Assembly (NCBI RefSeq): GCF_012927405.1
Contig: NZ_JABBGM010000014.1
Span: forward strand, 38,719 to 102,718
Length of the DNA: 64,000 nucleotides
Reading direction: 5' to 3'
DNA from: Novosphingobium olei
GTDB lineage: Bacteria > Pseudomonadota > Alphaproteobacteria > Sphingomonadales > Sphingomonadaceae
In this document: piece by piece, positions 49,666 through 57,132 of the stretch
Layout of the letters: each line of letters starts with the position of its first letter
Position numbering within the stretch: the first letter of the stretch is position 1
Notes under the pieces: generated by a model
Told to the model about the DNA's origin: nothing
The model's database searches: none
What the model saw: the letters and a program-made list of their open reading frames with translations, nothing else
Program-made: the position numbers and the translations under genes

Positions 49666-49729
49666 CAGGACATTCGCGTCCTGTGCAACTAGACACTGAT
49701 GACCATAGGAGGACTGGACGCTTGCGTCC
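49666..49729. promoter_or_regulatory. Two dyads upstream of the HTH gene
   Basis: CAGGAC-ATTCGC-GTCCTG (49666-49683) and GGACGC-TT-GCGTCC (49716-49729) share the GGAC/GTCC half-sites, with centres 48 bases apart. They lie 62-125 bases before the HTH start codon and are candidate autoregulatory operators. Confidence 0.5.
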
Positions 49730-50467
49730 TATGAAGTAAACCAACATTCCGGAGCAGATCCAAGCTTAAGCGCTTTCAGCGCACATGGAGTATAGGAAAG
49801 AGCGATCGGACACGGATGTCCGGTCGCAATGCCGAAATACTTTGGGCGGCACCAGCTTCGACAATCGTGCCCACCTACGGCCTTCTCTCGAGGACCGTGC
49901 GGATAGCAATCTGGACCTCTCGCCATTTTACACTATCCTGCCGAAGGCGCGATGAATAACGCGGCGAAGAATATGCCGTTCATATCGTTCGCAAATGGTG
50001 CAGGATTTGGCCACATTCCATCGCTTCAATGGTGCCACGTTTACAAGTTCCGTGTCGCCAAAGCGGGGGATGAGCCGGTAAGCGGCCAGTCTGCACCCCG
50101 CATAATCTCCAGCATTCTGCGGTGCTGGTCGGGCCAGCGCCGGATGTCGGCTTCTGGCCAGACCTGCCGTTCAACACGTCGCAACGGAACGGCAGAAATG
50201 TCCCAAGCCGCGCCATTTCACCGTGCCGTCCAACAAAGTGAATATATGACCGCTTCCGACGCCCCGATCTGGTGGCCTGAACGGCGGCTTTGGCGGCGTC
50301 AGCCGCCAACCAACGGTCGGCGATCTGCGGGGGCAGCATTCGACCATCGCCAGTCATCCATCCATGCAGGATGCGGGGTCTGTGTAGGCCAAAACCCCTC
50401 ATTGCACAGCAAAACGTTTGTGGTGTGAGTGATTGCCAACCACTCGTGTTGCAGTCCAATAGGCGCC
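49730..50467. other. Non-coding gap before the nitrate cluster
   Basis: No supported gene lies in these 738 bases, although short random frames exist on both strands. Base composition is slightly lower in GC than the flanking nas genes. It marks the border between the defence-like island and the nitrate cluster and must contain the nasT promoter; no sigma-54 site could be fixed by eye. Confidence 0.5.
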
Positions 50468-51046
50468 ATGCGCATCGCGATCGTCGATGAAAGTGCCTCC
50501 CGCGCCGCCGTGATCGGTGAAGGACTGGTTGCGCTCGACGATTGCGAGCTGTTCGTTGTTACTGAACGTACGGCGCTCGTCGCGCGGATCGCCGAGATCG
50601 ATCCTGACATCGTCCTCATGGACTTGGGCAATCCATCACGCGACGTGCTCGAAGAATACTTCGCGGTCAGCCGCGCACTTGCCCGGCCCATTGCAATGTT
50701 CGTCGACGAAAGTGACGACGAGGCGATCGCGGCATCGATCGATGCAGGCGTATCCTCCTACGTCGTCGACGGGCTCGCCCCCCATCGCATCCGCCCCATC
50801 CTTGACCTTGCCGTACGTCGCTTCAACGCATTTGCCCGCCTCCAGGCCGACCTTGCCGAAGCCAAGGGGCAGCTGGCCGAACGCGAAGCGATCGACAGGG
50901 CCAAGCGCATCCTGATGGACAGCCGCGGACTGACCGAACCGCAGGCCTATGCCGAACTGCGCAAGACGGCGATGAACCAGGGCCGGCGGATCGCCGAGAT
51001 CGCGGAGGCGGTGGTCACCGCGCACGAGCTTATGGGAGGCGCCTGA
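50468..51046 (+). CDS. nasT: NasT, ANTAR-domain nitrate antiterminator
   Basis: The ATG at 50468 gives 192 residues: a receiver-like domain (MRIAIVDESASRAAVIGEGL, DIVLMDLGNPS) and a C-terminal ANTAR RNA-binding domain (LAEREAIDRAKRILMDSRGLTEPQAYAELRKTAMNQGRRIAEIAEAVV). NasT binds hairpins in nas leaders and prevents termination when nitrate frees it from NasS. It overlaps nasS by one base. Two matching leader/terminator regions are found in this cluster. Confidence 0.93.
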   Translation: MRIAIVDESASRAAVIGEGLVALDDCELFVVTERTALVARIAEIDPDIVLMDLGNPSRDVLEEYFAVSRALARPIAMFVDESDDEAIAASIDAGVSSYVVDGLAPHRIRPILDLAVRRFNAFARLQADLAEAKGQLAEREAIDRAKRILMDSRGLTEPQAYAELRKTAMNQGRRIAEIAEAVVTAHELMGGA

Positions 51047-52254
51047 TGCCCGCTGAAATAACCATCGGGTTCCTGCCGCTGGTCGATGCCTGCCTGCCGA
51101 TCCTTGCCCACGAGCATGGCTTTGCCGAGGCCGAGGGCCTGTCGCTGCGGCTGGTGCGCGACATGAGCTGGGCGACTGTGCTCGACCGCCTGCTCTATGG
51201 CCACAGCGATGCTGCACACATGGTCGCCCCGCTCGCCATCGCAGCGACGCTCGGGCGGGGCCGGCCAGCGCAGCCGCTGGCGGTGCCGTTCGTGCTTGGC
51301 CTAAACGGTAACGCCGTGACGATGCGGCCCGATCTCGCCCGGCGGCTGACCGCGCCGGGCCAGCTTGCCGATCCGGTTAAGGCAGGCGCGGCACTGCGAC
51401 TGGTCGCGCAGGAGCGCATCGCGGCGGGCGACCGCTTGCGCTTCGGCGTCGTGCACCGCCATTCGAGCCACAACTACATGCTGCGCTACTGGCTCGCAGC
51501 CAGCGGCATCCGCCCCGACCAAGACGTCGAGATAACCACCGTGGCACCGCCGTTCTGCGCCGATGCGCTGGATGCCGGCGAAGTCGACGCGATCTGCGTG
51601 GGCGAACCGTGGAACAGCGTGGCGGTCGAACGCGGCGCTGGCGAAATCGTGATGGTCACCGCGCAGATCTGGCGGCGCGGGGTCGAGAAGGTCCTGGCGA
51701 TGAAGGAGCGGCTGGTCGACGAACGCCGCAGCGACGTCGAGGCGATGGTCCGCGCACTGATCCGCGCCGCACTCCACTTCGTCGATCCGGCGAACTGGGA
51801 CGCCAACGCCGCGATCCTCGCCCGGCCCGAATACCTCGACGGCAGCGCCGAGCTGATCCGCCGCGCGATCTCGGACCAGCTGATGCTGGCGAAGGGCGGC
51901 GCGATCGTGCCCTTCCCCGATTTCATGTTCCAGTACCGCGAGGCGGCGAACTTCCCGTGGGTCAGCCAGGCCGAGTGGCTCTACACCCAGATGGTGCGCT
52001 GGGAGCAGGGCGCGATCGTGCCCGACGAAGCGCGCAAGGCGGCCCGCGTGTTCCGTCCCGATGTCTACCGCAGCGCACTGGTCGGCAGCGCGGAACCGCT
52101 TCCGGGGGCGAGTTCCAAGGTCGAAGGCAGCCTTGCCGGGACCACCGTCGTCGGCACGCAGCAGGGGCGCATGACTCTGGAAAGCAACCGTTTCTTCGAT
52201 GGCGGAGTGTTTGATCCGGCCGATCTTGCGGGATACCTCGCCACCCTGCCCTGA
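51046..52254 (+). CDS. nasS: NasS, nitrate/nitrite sensor (NrtA-like)
   Basis: The 402-residue protein belongs to the NrtA/CmpA substrate-binding family: ITIGFLPLVDACLPILAHEHGFAEAEGLSL start, RHSSHNYMLRYWLAASGI and VDAICVGEPWNSVAVERG. It lacks a signal peptide, which marks it as the cytoplasmic sensor NasS rather than a transport protein. NasS holds NasT in an inactive complex and releases it on nitrate binding. It is coupled to nasT. A terminator-bearing leader follows its stop. Confidence 0.92.
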   Translation: MPAEITIGFLPLVDACLPILAHEHGFAEAEGLSLRLVRDMSWATVLDRLLYGHSDAAHMVAPLAIAATLGRGRPAQPLAVPFVLGLNGNAVTMRPDLARRLTAPGQLADPVKAGAALRLVAQERIAAGDRLRFGVVHRHSSHNYMLRYWLAASGIRPDQDVEITTVAPPFCADALDAGEVDAICVGEPWNSVAVERGAGEIVMVTAQIWRRGVEKVLAMKERLVDERRSDVEAMVRALIRAALHFVDPANWDANAAILARPEYLDGSAELIRRAISDQLMLAKGGAIVPFPDFMFQYREAANFPWVSQAEWLYTQMVRWEQGAIVPDEARKAARVFRPDVYRSALVGSAEPLPGASSKVEGSLAGTTVVGTQQGRMTLESNRFFDGGVFDPADLAGYLATLP

Positions 52255-52265
52255 TGCCGATCTGA

Positions 52266-52441
52266 TGCTGCATCGCAAAAAGCGCTTTACCTCGCCGGTG
52301 CGAATCGCTTAGCCTTGGGATGCACGATGGCCGTGTCCCGACGATGGGGCGCACCGCAGGCCGGTCGTGCACAGCATCAACAACGCGTGGCAACGTCGCC
52401 GCCCGATCTGGCCCTTCCGGCCAAGTCGAGGCGGCTTTTTT
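52266..52441 (+). promoter_or_regulatory. NasT-type leader with strong terminator, copy 1 (points toward the antisense of the kinase gene)
   Basis: Three blocks match copy 2 before nirB: TGCTGCATCGCAAAA (52266-52280), CGAATCGCTTAGCCTT (52301-52316) and a 30-base block 52375-52404 with two mismatches. The block ends in a terminator stem GCCGCC/GGCGGC (52398-52403 with 52430-52435), an inner TGGCC/GGCCA hairpin and a T6 run. Spacing of the blocks is kept within a few bases. There is no plus-strand gene until narK at 54273; the next gene is the kinase on minus. Confidence 0.8.
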
Positions 52442-52489
52442 GCGTTGCGCGTCAGCAGGAGCCAACCCGGCGTGGGCATCGAAGTGCGA

Positions 52490-54181
52490 TCAGCGCAGCA
52501 GCAGCGACGCGGCAAGGGCAGCCGCCAGCAGCGCGCTGGTGCCCTTCCAGAACAGCGCCGGATCGCGTTCGATCAGCGGCCGGCGACGCGCGGCGGCAAA
52601 GCCCAGCGCCCCACCGCTTTCGAGCGCTCGGAGCAGCTCCACCACGTCGCCGAAGCGATCTTCGCGCCTTGGGGCGATGGCCGCGAGGATCGCGGCGTCG
52701 AGCCAGCTTGGGATCTCGGGCCGGTAGCGCGAAGGCGCCGGCGCGATGCCGAAGCGCGGGCGCTGGAACGCTTCCTGCTCGCCATAGGGCCACTTGCCGG
52801 TGAACCAGCGGTAGAGTGTGACGCCCAGTGCGAACTGGTCGGTCAGCGCATCGCCTGCGTTGCCCTCGAACTGTTCGGGCGCCATGAACCCCGGCGTTCC
52901 GGGGATCTCGTCGGGATGGAAGTCCTCGACCCGCGGCAGTCGCGCCACCCCGAGGTCGATCAGCTTCACCCCGCCCTCGCCGGTCAGCATGACGTTTTCG
53001 GGCTTCACGTCGCGATGGACGACTTCGAGCCTGTGCAGCGCGGCAAGTCCGCGCACCAGCCCGATCGCCGCCTGCCGCGCCTCTTCGAGCGGCGGATGTC
53101 CGCGCCCCAGGCGCGCCTCCATGCTTTCCCCGACCAGCAGCGGCAGCACGGAATAGAGCCCGCTCTGCCGTTCGGGCCGCACCGGCCTCGCCGCCAGCAC
53201 GAAGGGGCTCGCCACCCGGCGGGAAAGCAGCAATTCGCGGGCGAAGGCCAGCCGCAGCGCGTGGTCGGACAGGATCTCGCGGCGGGGGAACTTGAGCACC
53301 ACCTGCTCGCCGTCTTCCTCGTCCGTCGCGACGAGCAGCACGGCGTGGCGGCCTTCGCTCAAGGTCCGCTCGATGCGGAAGCTGTCGATCGTGTCGCCAA
53401 CACCCGGCGGCGCGACGAACGGCAGCCCGGACACTTCGGCGAGGATGCCCTCGTGGTCGGGCGCGGGCAGGCGCACCACGTCGAGCACCAGCGCGGTCGC
53501 ATTGTCGCGGCCTCCCGCGGCGAGCGCCGCTTCGACCAGTCGCTGCGCCGTGGCCTCGGCACTCGCGTTCTCGGCAAGGATCGCGGCGAGGCGGGGTGCC
53601 GACAGCACCGCGTGCACGCCGTCGGTGGTGAGCAGCAGGCGGTCGCGCTCGGCAATTTCCAGCGTAAGGTGATCAAGCCGCAGTTCGGCCTCGAGCCCCA
53701 GCGCGCGGATCAGCACGTGGTTGAGGTCGGGCTCGGGCCGCACGTGATCGGTGGTGAGGCAGGCAAGCCGTCCCGCCGCAAAGCGCCAGGCGCGGCTGTC
53801 GCCGACATGCGCGACGTGCGCCTGCCGTCCGCGCAGGGCCAGTGCCGTGAACGTCGTGCCGCTGTTGGCCATGCTCTCGCCCCGGCCCTGGGCGTGGAGC
53901 CAGCGGTTGTAGGCGCCCATGGCCTGCCGGATCGCGCGCGCCGGCCCCAGCGTTTCGGGCAGCGCGTAGAAGCCATCGACCAGCGCGCGCACCGCAAGCT
54001 CTGCGGCGGCGCGGCCCTGCCTGCCGCCGCTGACGCCGTCGGCAACCGCCGCGACGATGCCGTGGCGGGCGCGCTCAGTCGCGCTGCCGAGGTGCACGCC
54101 ACCGAAGTCCTGGTTGTCGGCTCGCGGTCCGGTCGCACTGAAAAAGCCAGCCGCAACAACCAGTTCCCCGCAGTTCCGCAT
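52490..54181 (-). CDS. Bifunctional PP2C phosphatase / Ser-Thr protein kinase
   Basis: The ATG at 54181 gives 563 residues. Residues about 1-235 are a PP2C phosphatase (PRADNQDFGG, VAAVADGVSGG, HVGDSRAWRF, GGRDNATALVLDV). Residues about 255-530 are a protein kinase (VVLKFPRR, LEVVHRDVKPENVML, KLIDLGVARL with DLG in place of DFG, GTPGFMAPEQ). The C-terminal hydrophobic tail LFWKGTSALLAAALAASLLLR is a likely membrane anchor. Such genes are common beside narK and nirB in proteobacterial nitrate clusters, and the role is presumed post-translational control of uptake. Here it is on the opposite strand to its neighbours. Confidence 0.93.
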   Translation of the reverse strand: MRNCGELVVAAGFFSATGPRADNQDFGGVHLGSATERARHGIVAAVADGVSGGRQGRAAAELAVRALVDGFYALPETLGPARAIRQAMGAYNRWLHAQGRGESMANSGTTFTALALRGRQAHVAHVGDSRAWRFAAGRLACLTTDHVRPEPDLNHVLIRALGLEAELRLDHLTLEIAERDRLLLTTDGVHAVLSAPRLAAILAENASAEATAQRLVEAALAAGGRDNATALVLDVVRLPAPDHEGILAEVSGLPFVAPPGVGDTIDSFRIERTLSEGRHAVLLVATDEEDGEQVVLKFPRREILSDHALRLAFARELLLSRRVASPFVLAARPVRPERQSGLYSVLPLLVGESMEARLGRGHPPLEEARQAAIGLVRGLAALHRLEVVHRDVKPENVMLTGEGGVKLIDLGVARLPRVEDFHPDEIPGTPGFMAPEQFEGNAGDALTDQFALGVTLYRWFTGKWPYGEQEAFQRPRFGIAPAPSRYRPEIPSWLDAAILAAIAPRREDRFGDVVELLRALESGGALGFAAARRRPLIERDPALFWKGTSALLAAALAASLLLR

Positions 54182-54272
54182 ACTCGTTTCAGCCCCTTGC
54201 GCCCGGGCACGTCGCCCGCGTGCGTGAGGATCGTTCCAAGCCATCACTCGTCAAGTGCAGGGAGGACCACCT

Positions 54273-55529
54273 ATGGCCACGTTCGCCATGCCATCCGCTA
54301 ACCCCGCGCCCAAGGGCGCTACCACCAGCTTCTGGAAATCCGGCCACAGCCCGACGCTGCTTGCCGCGTTCCTCTATTTCGACATGGCCTTCATGGTCTG
54401 GGTCCTGCTCGGCCCGCTGGCGCCGATCATCTCGAAGGAGCTGGGGCTGGACCCGGCGCAAAAGGGCATGATGGTCGCCCTTCCGACGCTGGCTGGCGCA
54501 GTGATCCGCCTGATCAACGGCCTGCTGGTCGACCGCATCGGCCCCAAGCTTACCGGCACGATCAGCCAGATCGTTGTCATCGCCGGGCTGTTCGTTGCCT
54601 GGCACTTCGGCATTTCCAGCTATCAGGGCACGCTCGCGCTCGGCGTGATCCTCGGCTTTGCCGGGGCGAGCTTCGCCGTATCGCTCCCGCTCGCCAGCCG
54701 GTGGTATCCGCCCGAGCACCAAGGCAAGGCGATGGGCATCGCCGGCATGGGCAATTCGGGCACGGTGTTCGCCTCGCTGTTCGCCGCGCTGCTCGCCAAG
54801 GTCTATGGCTGGACCAATGTCTTCGGCTTCGCGCTGATCCCGCTGATCGCGGTCTTCGCCTTCTATCTGGTCGCCGCCAAGGACAGCCCCGACCAGCCCG
54901 CGCCCAAGCCGCTTTCGGCCTACGCCTCGGTGCTCAGGGAAGCCGACGCCTGGTGGTTCATGCTGTTCTACTTCGTGACCTTTGGCGGCTTCGTCGGCCT
55001 GTCCAGTTCACTGCCGACGTTCTACGCCGACAGCTTCGGTGTTACCCCGGTGATCGCCGGCTACTGCACCGCCGCCGCGGTGTTCATGGGCTCGCTGCTG
55101 CGCCCGATGGGCGGTGCGCTGGCCGACCGCTTCGGCGGCATCCGCACGCTCACCGTGGTCTATACCGTCGCCGCCGTGCTGCTCGGCGTGATCGCCATGG
55201 TCGCGACCAGCGGCCTTGCCATCGCGGTCGCGCTGTTCGTCGCGGTGATGGGCACGCTGGGCGTGGGCAACGGCGCGGTTTTCCAGCTGGTGCCGCAGCG
55301 CTTCCGCAAGGAGATCGGCGTGATGACCGGCCTCGTCGGCTTCGGCGGCGGCCTTGGCGGGTTCTACCTCGCCAGCTCGCTCGGCGCGATCAAGAAGGCC
55401 ACCGGCAGCGCCTCGATCGGCTTCATGATCTTCGCCGCGCTGGCGATCGTGGCGCTGGCCGGGCTCACCGCCGTCAAGAGCCGCTGGCGGACGACCTGGG
55501 GCGCCGCCCTTGCGGGTGCCCGCATCTGA
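54273..55529 (+). CDS. narK: NarK-type nitrate/nitrite transporter (MFS)
   Basis: The ATG at 54273 follows GGGAGGA and gives 418 residues with about 12 membrane spans. Major-facilitator motif GLLVDRIGPKLTG is present. The nitrate signatures appear as GMGNSGTVFASLFAA and GVGNGAVFQLVPQRFRKEIGVMTGLVGFGGGLGGF. It brings nitrate into the cell for the NasA/NirBD pathway, or exports nitrite. It is divergent from the kinase gene across 91 bases and precedes the porin. Confidence 0.95.
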   Translation: MATFAMPSANPAPKGATTSFWKSGHSPTLLAAFLYFDMAFMVWVLLGPLAPIISKELGLDPAQKGMMVALPTLAGAVIRLINGLLVDRIGPKLTGTISQIVVIAGLFVAWHFGISSYQGTLALGVILGFAGASFAVSLPLASRWYPPEHQGKAMGIAGMGNSGTVFASLFAALLAKVYGWTNVFGFALIPLIAVFAFYLVAAKDSPDQPAPKPLSAYASVLREADAWWFMLFYFVTFGGFVGLSSSLPTFYADSFGVTPVIAGYCTAAAVFMGSLLRPMGGALADRFGGIRTLTVVYTVAAVLLGVIAMVATSGLAIAVALFVAVMGTLGVGNGAVFQLVPQRFRKEIGVMTGLVGFGGGLGGFYLASSLGAIKKATGSASIGFMIFAALAIVALAGLTAVKSRWRTTWGAALAGARI

Positions 55530-55547
55530 TGTGCTGACGTCGGGCGA

Positions 55548-55573
55548 CCGGGGTGGGCACGAAACCACCCCGG
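55548..55573 (+). promoter_or_regulatory. Nine-base-pair perfect hairpin between narK and the porin gene
   Basis: CCGGGGTGG and CCACCCCGG enclose an eight-base loop, 18 bases after the narK stop. No T-run follows, so it more likely stabilises the narK mRNA or attenuates than terminates fully. Confidence 0.65.
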
Positions 55574-55598
55574 CCCCACCATGAGGGAATTTCCGGAC

Positions 55599-56861
55599 AT
55601 GAAGACTTTCACTCTCGGCGCGGCCGCGCTGGCGGCGCCGCTCGCTCTCGCGCAGCCCGCGCTCGCCGCCCCCAGGACCTTCGGAGACCCGGTGCCGGTC
55701 ACCGACACGCTGACCTTCGACCCGATCGTCGATGCCCGCCTGCGATGGGAAAGCGTCGACACCCCGGCCAGGGACGCCGACGCCGTGACCCTGCGCCTGC
55801 GCAGCGGGTTCGAGCTTCGCCACGCCCCGTCGCACCTCTCGCTCCTTGCCGAAGCCGAAGGCACGCTCGAGATCGGCGACCACTTCAACGGCCTCGCCTT
55901 CGTGCCGGCCAAGGCGCGCCCCGCCTACGCCATCGTGCCGGACCCGGCCAACGTCGAGCTGAACCGCCTGCAGGTCCAGTACCGCACCAAGCAGCTGGGC
56001 CTGACCATCGGCCGCCAGCGCATCAACCTCGACGACCAGCGCTGGGTCGGTTCGGTCGCGTGGCGGCAGAACGAGCAGACCTTCGACGCGGTGCGCGGCG
56101 AAGCGACCTTGGGCCCGGTCATGGCCGACGTCACGTATGCCCGCGGCCAGCGCACGATCTACGGCCACGACGCCGGGCCACGAACCGCCTACGACGGCGA
56201 CTTCTGGTTCCTCCAGGCCGGGGTCAGGCAGGGTCCGGTTACGGTCAAGGGCTTTGCCTACCTGCTCGACTACGATGCGAAGGAGCAGGTCGGCCCGCTC
56301 GCCGTCACCCTGGCGGACACGCAGACCTGGGGCCTGCGCGCCACCGCCGCGCTGCCGCTGGGCAAAAAGGCCAAGCTCAACCTAGTCGGAAGCTACGCGC
56401 GGCAGCAAGGGTGGAAGGACAACCCGGCGCACTTCCATGCCGACTACGTCAATGCCGAGGCCGCTCTTGCCGCGCATGGCTTCACCGCGACCGGGGGTTA
56501 CGAAAAGCTCGGCTCGGACACGAGTTCGGGCAAGGCCATCGCGCTGCAGACGCCGATGGCCACGCTGCACAAGTTCAACGGCTGGGCCGACCTGTTCCTG
56601 ACCACCCCCGCCGCCGGGCTGGAGGACGTCTACGCCGGGCTTGCCAAGGCATTCCCCAAGGCGAAGGGCCTGACACTCAACGTCACCTGGCACGATTTCC
56701 ATTCGGATATCGGCCACGTCAAATACGGCGAGGAGTGGGACGCCAGCGTGGGGTTCAAGGTGCGCAAGGTCGCGCTGCTCGCCAAGTATGCCGGTTACAA
56801 GGCCAAGGGCTTCGGCGTGGACACCACCAAGTTCTGGCTCGAGGCGGACTACGCCTTCTGA
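55599..56861 (+). CDS. Alginate-export-family outer-membrane porin
   Basis: The ATG at 55599 gives 420 residues with a signal peptide (AAALAAPLALAQPALAA). The rest is a beta-barrel of the alginate_exp type: VDARLRWESVDTPARDADAVTLRLRSGFELR, LNRLQVQYRTKQLGLTIGRQRINLDDQRWVGSVAWRQNEQTFDAVRG, and a terminal aromatic strand FWLEADYAF. Alphaproteobacterial nitrate clusters often carry such a porin, presumably for nitrate entry through the outer membrane. The name does not mean alginate is the substrate. It follows narK by 69 bases. Confidence 0.85.
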   Translation: MKTFTLGAAALAAPLALAQPALAAPRTFGDPVPVTDTLTFDPIVDARLRWESVDTPARDADAVTLRLRSGFELRHAPSHLSLLAEAEGTLEIGDHFNGLAFVPAKARPAYAIVPDPANVELNRLQVQYRTKQLGLTIGRQRINLDDQRWVGSVAWRQNEQTFDAVRGEATLGPVMADVTYARGQRTIYGHDAGPRTAYDGDFWFLQAGVRQGPVTVKGFAYLLDYDAKEQVGPLAVTLADTQTWGLRATAALPLGKKAKLNLVGSYARQQGWKDNPAHFHADYVNAEAALAAHGFTATGGYEKLGSDTSSGKAIALQTPMATLHKFNGWADLFLTTPAAGLEDVYAGLAKAFPKAKGLTLNVTWHDFHSDIGHVKYGEEWDASVGFKVRKVALLAKYAGYKAKGFGVDTTKFWLEADYAF

Positions 56862-56927
56862 TCCTGCATGAAGCGGAAAGCGGTTCGCCACAAGACCGCT
56901 TTCCGCTTACACCGCACCACTTTCCAT

Positions 56928-57101
56928 TGCTGCACTGCAAAATGCCGCTTGCGCTGACCGACCCGAATCGGTTAGCCTTTGTTTCGAAGGCACAAGCGCC
57001 ACCCAACGAAGGGTGATCGAGCGCCGCCTGAACCATCAACATTGCGTGGCAACGTCGCCGCCCAGACCTCCCTTCACCGGGATGCGTTCGGGCGGCTTTT
57101 T
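56928..57101 (+). promoter_or_regulatory. NasT-type leader with terminator, copy 2 (before nirB)
   Basis: Blocks TGCTGCACTGCAAAA (56928-56942), CGAATCGGTTAGCCTT (56964-56979) and 57034-57063 match copy 1. CACCC-AACGAA-GGGTG (57000-57015) is a hairpin whose six-base loop has A first and G fourth, the hallmark of ANTAR-binding loops. The terminator stem GCCGCCC/GGGCGGC (57057-57063 with 57090-57096) and T5 lie 31 bases before the nirB start. NasT binding should let polymerase through in nitrate. Confidence 0.86.
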
Positions 57102-57132
57102 CGTGTTCACGCATCTGCCAGAGGGAAATCCC

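Noticed and set aside
52367..54301. 644-codon plus-strand frame opposite the kinase, beginning inside the nas leader
   Set aside because: Tempting because the leader points this way, but it starts before the terminator stem is complete and its product is low-complexity Arg/Gln/His with no domain.
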